Shown here: positions 53,158-61,090 of the stretch, piece after piece
Numbering within the stretch: position 1 is the first letter of the stretch
Layout: every line of letters begins with the position of its first letter
Assembly (NCBI GenBank): GCA_946699065.1
Contig: CAMPDV010002157.1
Coordinates: 1-64,000 of the forward strand
Source: Loxodes magnus
Lineage: Eukaryota; Ciliophora; Karyorelictea; Loxodida; Loxodidae
Direction of reading: 5' to 3'
Length of the DNA stretch: 64,000 bases
The notes under the pieces: generated by a model
What the model was told of the DNA's origin: nothing
The model's input: only the letters and a program-made list of their open reading frames with translations
Databases searched by the model: none
Position numbers and translations under genes: made by a program

Positions 53158-54455
53158 GAAAATTACAAATTGAAAATTAAAATTGAAAAATGGAAAAAAA
53201 TGATGAAAAAAAATTTATGATGGAAATAGAAAAAGAAGAAAAAAAAATGGAGGTTAAGGAGGCAGATTTGTACAGATAAGTGTAACACGCAGTTAAATGA
53301 TAGATATTAAGTAAGAAGTTTTGTTAAATATTTTTGAAAAGAGACTATTAATGTAAAACTTTGTGATGAAATAGTTTTTATAGAGATGTGTAGAAATGAT
53401 AATAAAGACATAAATCAAGAATTAAAGAGTGCTTTTAAAAGCCTGATAGATGTTAAAAAGAAATAAAATAGAAAATTACAAATTGAAAATTAAAATTGAA
53501 AAATGGAAAAAAAGATGAAAAAAAAATTTATGATGGAAATAGAAAAAGAAGAAAAAAAAATGGAGGTTAAGGAGGCAGATTTGTACAGATAAGTGTTATA
53601 TGCAGTTTTAAATATTTTTGGTTTAATGAAAAATATTAATTAAGAAGTTTTGTTAAATATTCTTGAAAAGAGACTATTAATGTAAAACTTTGTGATGAAG
53701 AAATAGTTTTTATAGAGATGTGTAGAAAGGAATGATAATAAAGACATAAATCGAGAATTAAAGAGTGCTTTTAAAAGCCTGATAGATGTTAAAAAGAAAT
53801 AAAATTGAAAATTACAAATTGAAAATTAAAATTGAAAAATGGAAAAAAATGATGAAAAAAAATTTATGATGGAAATAGAAAAAGAAGAAAAAAAAATGGA
53901 GGTTAAGGAGGCAGATTTGTACAGATAAGTGTAACACGCAGTTAAATGAAAGATATTAAGTAAGAAGTTTTGTTAAATATTTTTGAAAAGAGACTATTAA
54001 TGTAAAACTTTGTGATGAAATAGTTTTTATAGAGATGTGAAGAAATGATAATAAAGACATAAATCAAGAATTAAAGAGTGCTTTTAAAAGCCTGATAGAT
54101 GTTAAAAAGAAATAAAATAGAAAATTACAAATTGAAAATTAAAATTGAAAAATGGAAAAAAAGATGAAAAAAAAATTTATGATGGAAATAGAAAAAGAAG
54201 AAAAAAAAATGGAGGTTAAGGAGGCAGATTTGTACAGATAAGTGTTATATGCAGTTTAAAATATTTTTGGTTTAATGAAAAATATTAATTAAGAAGTTTT
54301 GTTAAATATTCTTGAAAAGAGACTATTAATGTAAAACTTTGTGATGAAGAAATAGTTTTTATAGAGATGTGTAGAAAGGAATGATAATAAAGACATAAAT
54401 CTAGAATTAAAGAGTGCTTTTAAAAGCCTGATAGATGTTAAAAAGAAATAAAATT
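53158..54455 (+). repeat. 649-bp dimer repeat at the array edge, two copies
   Basis: Monomer pairs 53158-53806 and 53807-54455 match at a 649-bp offset. ATGATGAAAAAAAATTTATG recurs from 53191 to 53840 and the unusual AAATAAAATAGAAAATTAC from 53461 to 54110. The second monomer of each pair carries an extra TTAAATATTTTTGGTTTAATG-like segment. These are the most diverged copies in the window, directly next to single-copy DNA. The last partial monomer starts at 54456 and breaks off by about 54478. Confidence 0.85.
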
Positions 54456-54478
54456 GAAAATTACAAATTGAAAATAAA

Positions 54479-54960
54479 ATGGAGACATTTTGAATATAGA
54501 TATACTTGTTTATAAAGATTTCAAAATAATATTATGATCTAAATTCTTAAATTCAGATAGGTAGAAATAATGAATCGTAATTAGATGTTAAGAACAATTG
54601 ATAAAATGATTTTAACCAAATTATGGTTACAAATGTACATTAAAATTACTAATACTTTGATATGATTTGGTATATATAGCTAACTGATTATAATTGTACT
54701 CAATAGAGTAATAAAATTAAGAAATGAATATAAATCACGTGGCTTGATGAAGATTAAATCAAAAAAGATTATAATCTACTCAGTAAATTATTTAATTTTT
54801 TAGCCTTTAATGGAATATATTATTTTCGAACAAGCTTGGTTATAAAAGAAAAAATCTATGTAATTTCTAAATTATATCCAGCTTTTTATACAAACCTTAA
54901 TGATCCCGATGAAAATTATTATTTTCAATTAAAAATTAAATAAAATTTTCAAGTGAATTA
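54479..54960 (+). CDS. Possible protein-coding stretch next to the satellite, unrecognised
   Basis: I do not recognise this. From ATG 54479 a frame reads through with UAR = Gln and UGA = Trp. Its later part (about 54660-54950) looks most protein-like: codons often begin with G or A, and there are segments such as WLDEDQIKKDYNLLSKLF and YTNLNDPDENYYF. Beyond about 54960 the other frames look equally plausible, so an intron or the gene end may lie there. It contains several in-frame TGA codons besides TGG codons. Because no codon is an unconditional stop under the inferred code, openness alone proves nothing, and no domain supports a function. The start lies only a few bases inside unique DNA and may be accidental. 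Confidence 0.25.
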
Positions 54961-55537
54961 CGCTATTTCTCATCTTTTGATGTTATTATTAAGCAAATAA
55001 TGAAATTTATACTTATGGATATCATTCTTAAGTATATAATTTTAAATTTTATGCTTAAAGCAAAATTTAAGATTATAGTAATAATTTCTAGCAAAGTCAT
55101 CTAGTACTTCTGTTAAATATAAAAGGAGAATTAAAGTTTTTTAATGAAAGCAATTAAAATATATATACATATATGGTGCTTATTTTATGAAAGTCACGGT
55201 TCAAGGTTAAAGATTATCTACTATCTAAAAATGTTTGGTTTCATGTAACAATTTTATAGTTGAAGTGATATTAGCATTATAAGATTTTATAACTATGTAT
55301 TTATATCTTTAGGAATTCGGAATAGATATCCATAACTGCATTAAAAACTTATTCACATTTTTAACATTTTTATATTCTTAAATCGCAAAATAATCTTAGC
55401 AGTTTAAGAAAGGATTAAATCTCGAAAAATTCCGCAAATTACTAGTACAAACGAATAAGCAACTAAAAATATATATTTATGAGATATCAAAAGATAGGTA
55501 GGAAAGAGATTTTAAACTTTAAAAATCAAATCTTTTT
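54961..55537. other. Unassigned AT-rich single-copy DNA
   Basis: No frame on either strand stands out. It may be the rest of the gene suspected at 54479, an intron, or an intergenic gap between that gene and the kelch gene, whose 3' end faces this region. No tRNA, repeat or convincing terminator is visible. Confidence 0.5.
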
Positions 55538-56611
55538 TCATTATTAAAAAGATAAAAAAAGCTAAATAATAGAAAAAATAGCACATAATCTTAAAGTATA
55601 AAATATTAAAAAATCTTATAAATTAACTAAAAATAAATTCAGAGTTTTTATGAAAGTTATTTTTTTATTTCCTCTGCCTGTTTTTTTTCCATTTTCCACT
55701 TTTATATCATGAATAAACAATATACTGTTCATATTAAACTAAAACAAATTATTTCTACTTTAAACTGGCTAAGTAAAGTCGTAATTTGTGCCGTTTTGGA
55801 TATATTACTCACCTTAAACATAAACTTTTTTTAGGTCATAAACTTAAGTATCAATTTAGTCATTGTTTCCATATATAATAAAGAATCTTTTTGATAACAT
55901 GAATTTTGATGAAGTTCTTCATTTTTACATCAAAACTTGGTCACATAAATATCACTCATCAAATTAGTAGTTATAATATTAAATGCTATCTATTCTAGAC
56001 GATCTCTCAACATTAGATCCTCCAAATAAAAAAACTTATTTGTCACTTAAGTCGCATCCAAAGAGATAAGAAGATACTTTTATTTATTTAATTTAGCTTA
56101 ATTTCTAAGATTACATATTGAACACTTCGCATTATTATATATCCTAGAATTAGTAATCATTATTAATACCCGAAAAAATGAAATTACATTGCTTTTTATA
56201 CTGAATAGTTCTATGAAAGTATCTTGCAAATTACACTTAAAAATCATTTTAGCTAATCTAGTTATAAATTGTAAATCTCTATTTGTTTATATCAGATCCA
56301 CCTGTTAAAAGTAAGCTTTCTTATTCTATCTACTCTATTTATAAATGGCCACTAAAAGGAATATTTAAATCAACATGTTTAAAATCAAAAATCTCAGTAG
56401 CTACATTATAAGAAAGTTGAGAGTTTTAGTAATTTTAAAAAGTGAAAATTTTTATGTAATAAGCTAATTTAAGATTTGGGCATAATTCATATTTAGTAAC
56501 TCCTATTCCAAATCTTCCAAACAGCCTATTTCTATCAAAGTTTTAAGAGGTTCTAATAATTTTTCTTAAAAACAGTAAATTTAACAAAGAGTTATTACAT
56601 CTCTCTTGCAT
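55538..56611 (-). CDS. Kelch-repeat (beta-propeller) protein with UGA at a conserved tryptophan
   Basis: Read on the minus strand from ATG 56611-56609 with UAR = Gln, this frame gives about 357 residues to a TGA at 55540-55538. The true end may be earlier, since the last ~55 residues are low complexity. Kelch signatures are visible: LLLTGGSD near residue 102, FIFSGINND near 150, VFLFGGSNVE near 195, then YYNYQFDE followed by the expected blade tryptophan at residue 220, and FFIIYGNND near 245. The codon at residue 220 is TGA (55954-55952) and another TGA lies at 55921-55919 (residue 231); both sit inside continuing kelch-like sequence. Kelch propellers are protein-interaction scaffolds, so no enzymatic role is implied. 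The N-terminal ~90 residues are unassigned and the start could lie upstream behind an intron. It is divergent from the coiled-coil gene at 57527. Confidence 0.65.
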
Positions 56612-57526
56612 TTGATAAAAGGAATTTAAATTAAACAGTTTAAAATGGGATTATGATAGTTAAATATTTAAGAACTAAGAGTTATATATTTCTTGATTTA
56701 ATATATAAGTACTGATAAAGTAAATTGCTATATAATTGATTTAATGAATATTTATACTATTAGTTTTACTTTATATAAATAGACTATAATATAGCTATTT
56801 TAAGTAGAAGCTTTTGTATATATTTATAAATTAAAATATTAGTTGATATTAAATGTTTCTAACTAGTTTAATTTAATCTTATAATATCTAGTTATTTAAT
56901 TAAATAACTAGTTGCATATAAATTATTTAGGATTAACTAAAGTAAACTAAAATTATACTTATTTTTAATTTATATAAGTTAATGTGAAATATGTTTTACT
57001 TTGTTATCATTTAATGTTAATAATTTAATTTTACTATGCTTTTAAATATATATTTATCTAAATTTAAGTATGAAGTAGAGTTTTAATTTATCTCTTAATT
57101 ATATACATTTAGTTAAAAATTGGATAATTTTAATAGTAGATTGGTTATATTTAAGTTAATGTAAAATATTAATTTTGTATAGATTTAGGAGTATTCTCTT
57201 AAATCCTTTATATTAATAGTAAGGATTCTTGATATTGCATATTAAGATAATAAATCAAAATTACCTATTTAATAGTTTAATTTTATTATCTAATGTATAT
57301 TTCCTTTATTATGCAGCTTTCATTTCATCTATTTCTTTTCTTCTAATTATAGAATCTTTAAGTCTTTAATCTAACATAAGAATTAATAATATAGTATAAA
57401 TGCAATCATTATAGTATATATCTAATGCCTTCTAACTAATAACACTATTTTTAACGAAACATTTAAACTGGAACTTTCTCTAAAGGGTTAAAAGCCAAAT
57501 AATTACAATGAGTGAAAGTGAGAAAT
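56612..57526. promoter_or_regulatory. Divergent AT-rich intergenic region
   Basis: About 0.9 kb separates the starts of the minus-strand kelch gene and the plus-strand coiled-coil gene. From 56640 to 57300 GC is very low and no frame looks coding. Both promoters should lie here by position, but I see no defined core promoter motif. The only structured element is the palindrome at 56888-56911. Confidence 0.45.
56888..56911. repeat. 24-bp perfect palindrome
   Basis: A perfect inverted repeat without spacer, made of CTAGTTATTTAA followed by its reverse complement. It sits in the divergent gap between two genes. It could be a dimeric protein-binding site or a chance product of AT-rich DNA. Symmetry over 12 bp per arm, including four G/C positions, is notable. 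Confidence 0.6.
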
Positions 57527-58256
57527 ATGATTGATATGACGAACATTAACCACTTGAAAATCCATAATTAAAAACTTCTTACACAAACTAAAATAGAAAT
57601 ATTATCTAAGTCATTAAAAGAGTTTATGAACTAAAATAGATACCTCACTGATAAAGTATAAAAACTAATAACGTCTTTGCTTGAGAAACAATATTAATCA
57701 TCATAAGAAATAGAAAAAAAACTGGAACAAAGAATTCTTTAAATTTAATAATAAATTCAGGTAACACCATTTTCGTTTTAACAGAATTAATCAGATCTTA
57801 TAGAAATAGAAAATGAAATCTCAAATTAAAATAAACAGTAAAAATTAATTTAAAATAAGTAGTAAATTTAAATAAAATAAATATTACAGGAATAATAGTT
57901 TAAAAGAAGAATAAAATGCTACGTGTGCAATAAATAACATCAGTGAAAATGCTGCTACTAACTAAGCGAAGATTAAAGAAAGAATAAATAAGATATTTTT
58001 AGAAAACTATTTAGGATATATCCAACATAGCATAGAAATTTATAGAAAAAATTCTTTAATTCAAATCTTAATCTTGGAGAAATAATTAGGAACGCTACAA
58101 GCAAGATAAGAACTATTCAGAATATTAAAGGATGGTGAACTAATGAAGTGCTATACCGCCAAACTAAGTTTAGTGGAATTCATGACAAACTAATGGAGAC
58201 AAGTTGATAGAATAGGTCAGATGGCTGACTACTAAGGCTTTAGCAAAGCTTTTTAA
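57527..58256 (+). CDS. Coiled-coil protein, probably two exons (57527-57837, 57890-58256)
   Basis: Exon 1 opens at ATG 57527 and, with UAR = Gln, gives a heptad-rich helix (SLKEFMNQNRYLTDKVQKL, then SSQEIEKKLEQRILQIQQQ). A GT...AG segment at 57838-57889 (52 nt) looks like an intron. Removing it shifts the frame into a second stretch with strong G/A-first codon bias (NISENAATNQAKIKERINKI, EKQLGTLQARQELFRILKDG, ending DYQGFSKAF). The spliced protein is about 225 residues and contains no TGA. A second GT...AG segment of 24 nt at 57761-57784 is in frame and may or may not be spliced. If UAA cannot stop, the frame continues from TAA 58254 to a TGA at 58602. The function is unknown; it may be a host gene or the 5' part of the neighbouring LINE's first protein. 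Confidence 0.5.
57838..57889 (+). other. Probable 52-nt spliceosomal intron
   Basis: It begins GTAAAAATTA and ends TATTACAG, is almost pure A/T inside, and has a length (52 = 3n+1) that exactly reconciles the two protein-like frames of the flanking exons. The joined codon is CA|G. Inferred from frame continuity only. Confidence 0.5.
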
Positions 58257-58604
58257 CTTTAAGCTTTTTTTTATTATATTTAAAATATTATAAAATATAA
58301 TTTCTAAATATTATTCTAAACTAAATAAAGTTATTAATATATCAAGAAATTATTAAAATTAAACACTTTAAAATTATTAATCTTTTAAAACTTAAATAAT
58401 ATTCTAGCTTTAAACAGCTAACTATTTAGAAATGTTTTAAAAGAGATAACTTTTAGTTTAACATACTGCTTTAAAGATTAGATAGAAGCAATATTTTTTA
58501 TTTTAATAGCATATTATTATTAAAATAATAAATTATTTTAATATAAAGCAAGTTTAATATAAAAAAATAGACGAAATATAGAATTCACTAGTTTTTAATA
58601 GTGA
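58257..58604. other. Extremely AT-rich spacer
   Basis: About 350 bp with very few G or C, between the coiled-coil gene and the LINE ORF1 region. The same reading frame spans it from the upstream exon to TGA 58602-58604. It may be a 3' untranslated region plus spacer, an intron, or a low-complexity linker. No other feature is visible. Confidence 0.4.
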
Positions 58605-58841
58605 CTCTTCTTTAATTAATTTCAAAGAAGCTGCAAATTCATAGGAAAAGCATAGGCAGGTGCATTAAAATCTTCAAACGAAAGATTTGGAGTAACTACA
58701 AATTAAATAAGTAAACCTAATAATGAATTTATTAAGATAAATACTTAAAAATTGTAGTCAAAAACCGGAAAACAAATTCATACACGTCCCATTAAAACTA
58801 TTAGGAACTTTCTTCAACGTGGATATTAATTGTAGCGTATT

Positions 58842-60785
58842 ATGAAAGTAAAATCAACCTATAAATAGATGAACAGATTAACCGCCTAAAATAATACCGC
58901 GAAATATACAAAACGATTACCTAAGAAATCTTTCCAAAAATAAGATATTATCTTAGATAGTTAGAATTCTAAAGATATACCTTCAAATCCTAATTAAAAT
59001 TCAAATAAAGATATCCTTTTATGGTAATCAAAAATAACATAAACTTAAGATTAATTTTTGAATAATACTAATTAACAATTCTATTACATTTCAAATAACT
59101 AAATTAGTCAGAAATAAAATAATATTACTAATCCTGATAATTCAAATAATCATTATTTACCTGATCTACAGAGCAAACAACCTTAAAATTAAACTGCTGA
59201 TTTAAGAAATATAATATAAAATCAAATAATTAATTAGTCTAACGAGAATTTATTTACTTTAGAAATAAAAGAACTTAAACATAATATATAAAGACTTATA
59301 GATAAGAACCAATAATTAAATGAAATGCTAATTAATATAAAAGTAAAATATGAACGAGATATTGAAACATTGATAAGTAACTAAGAAGTATCCAAAGCAT
59401 ATTATAAAACTTATATAAATAAAATTTATTAGAAATATAAACAATTATAGAACTATTTTTAATCAATCAAATCTGATATATAGCAATATCACAAAAAAAT
59501 GCTATCAAAATAACTAGTTCATAAAATTACTTAAGCAAACTTCTCCACTTATTAAAGTAACTAAATAGTTTAAACAGATGAAATAATTAGTATATTTCAA
59601 GAAATTTAGATATAATAGAAAAACTATGAGAATTAAGTCAATTAAATAGATGAAATATAATCTAATTAAGAGATTCAAATTGAAGCCAATGCTAATTTAA
59701 GCTTTACTTAAGCTTAAATAATAGAAGCAAATAATTCACTATGGCAAAACTTTAATAAAATTAGAAATTTTACTTAAATTGAAATAGATAACTTTCTAAA
59801 TAAAACTTAGCAAGGATATCAATAGACTATATTAGAATAGAACTAATATTTACTTCAACAAATTACCTAATAAAAAATAATAACCGAAATTTAACTCCAA
59901 GAGTTATATTCTTAATATTAAAAATTATAAAACTAAAATAAGTAATTTATAGATTAAGAATAGAAAGCTTAAATGGAAATTTTAACTTTTAAAATCTAAT
60001 TAGATAAGTAAAGATAATAAAACTATGAAATAAATATAGCTTTTCAAAATTAAATTCTATTAAAAAATAAGGAAATTCAAATGTATAAAGAATTATTTTA
60101 GAATTAAATCTAACATACAAAAGAATTTAGTAATTAATAGTAATTTTAGAAGAAGTAATTTGTAGATGCATAAACTTAGACATTATATGGAAATATTTAA
60201 ACAAAGGATAGTATTATCTAAACAGATAATATAAATAAATAATAAACAGCTTTTTTGTGTCAAAAATTTACTCAAACAAATATAATCAAGCAAGACAAGT
60301 TAATGTAAACTTAAAATAATTAATAGGAAGCATAAACTAATACTATTATAACATAACATAATAACTAATACTGTCAAATAAAATTGCCAGATGAAGATTT
60401 TGTTTTACTATAGCATTAATATCACTAACTCAATTTAAAATTCATTTAAAGTACCCAAAATATATAGACACTTGAGATAAAAATAGAAGAGTTTTAAAAA
60501 CTTAATTAAAATTTGAAAACAGATATATTTAATTATTCTACTAAAAGATGAAAAAAAGATTAATAAAACTAAACAAATTCGATTGATGCTATTTATCAGA
60601 ATTAAACCTTATCTTCCAATATTAATCTTAATATTCTTAAAAGGAAACATGAAGAAGAAGATAAAACAATTCCGCCAGCAAAACGTATGAGTAAACATAA
60701 TAATAAAAAAGAGTGCGATTAAATAATATGTTATTTCAATCTGACTAGTCTATAACTTTAAAAGTTTATTAAATCCGAAACTTGA
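58842..60785 (+). CDS. LINE ORF1-like protein: Q/N-rich coiled coil with QT-motif cluster
   Basis: ATG 58842 to TGA 60783-60785 is 648 codons in a single frame with UAR = Gln. Protein-like sequence extends upstream to 58605 (AQAGALKSSNERFGVTTNQ), so the true start may be earlier or spliced. The N-terminus is basic (RLTAQNNTAKYTKRLPKKSF). Residues about 130-430 are heptad-like coiled coil. Residues about 442-510 hold closely spaced QT motifs (AQTQT, IQTDN, TQTNI, MQTQN, QTNT), plus VQTDE near 245, resembling dynein light chain LC8 binding sites. Residues about 599-617 (KRKHEEEDKTIPPAKRM) look like a bipartite nuclear localisation signal. One TGA (60549) and two TGG codons occur. No zinc knuckle or RRM is visible. 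Assignment as ORF1 rests on position upstream of ORF2 and general composition; it could be an independent host gene. Confidence 0.55.
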
Positions 60786-61090
60786 AGACGTCCATAGTAC
60801 GAAATGTACAATATATAAGGTAGATATGTCACAGTTACTTAAGATTTAGAATAAGGTACATGTGATAGTGTGAAAAGTAAAATTGATATAGATAGAAAGC
60901 TACTTAAAAATATACGACGTAAGTAATATATATTTTGATACAATATTTTCATTAACATCCCGAGTATGGAAAAAGATTAGTACATATTTAGATTAACCAA
61001 TAAGGATAGAAAAGCATTTGCGTTTACGAAAGTGGTCTATCTGCAGGCTCGGAAAAAATTAGAAAGGACTAATAAATTTAAAAAATAAAG
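60786..61090. other. Spacer between ORF1 and ORF2
   Basis: About 300 bp. The ORF2 frame stays protein-like upstream of 61091 to roughly 60960 (RLVHIQINQQGQKSICVYES), but without an in-frame ATG. The real ORF2 start may therefore use an upstream start through splicing, reinitiation or a non-ATG codon. TGA codons lie in this frame near 60863 and 60884. Confidence 0.45.

Larger units (their letters stand above)
1..54475 (+). repeat. Satellite array of a ~324-bp monomer, about 168 tandem copies
   Basis: Head-to-tail copies of one monomer run without interruption from the first base to about 54475. Successive monomer starts at 1, 325, 649, 973, 1297 and 1621 are exactly 324 bp apart; later monomers run about 315-345 bp. 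Each holds a short A-tract block with three degenerate copies of ATTGAAAATTA, a variable A/G tract, a GGAGGTTAAGGAGG-like purine block, and a conserved core of about 210 bp ending in AAAAGCCTGATAGATG. All copies share one orientation. A monomer has roughly 61 G against 13 C on the plus strand and about 23% GC. No protein gene, tRNA or mobile element interrupts the array. Frame-breaking indels of 1, 2 and 4 bp between copies argue against one long repeat protein. The scale and higher-order structure resemble centromeric or heterochromatic satellite; that role is inferred. Confidence 0.97.

Noticed and set aside
1-54475. CRISPR array
   Set aside because: Repeats are contiguous ~324-bp monomers without unique spacers, and the genes are eukaryotic in style.
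1-54475. Single giant repeat-encoded protein, since 324 is divisible by 3
   Set aside because: Monomers differ by indels of 1, 2 and 4 bp, which destroy any continuous frame across the array.
55190-55230. tRNA-like B-box (CGGTTCAAGG)
   Set aside because: No matching A-box, acceptor stem or anticodon arm could be built around it.
55933-57006. Alternative minus-strand frame over the kelch gene, free of TGA
   Set aside because: It reads as helix-like sequence but lacks any family signature. The neighbouring frame carries kelch GG and blade motifs and better codon-position bias. Long open frames are uninformative under this code.
57508-57526. Upstream ATG at 57508 as start of the coiled-coil gene
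   Set aside because: Its frame soon loses heptad character and gains TGA codons. ATG 57527 opens the frame with the clear coiled coil.
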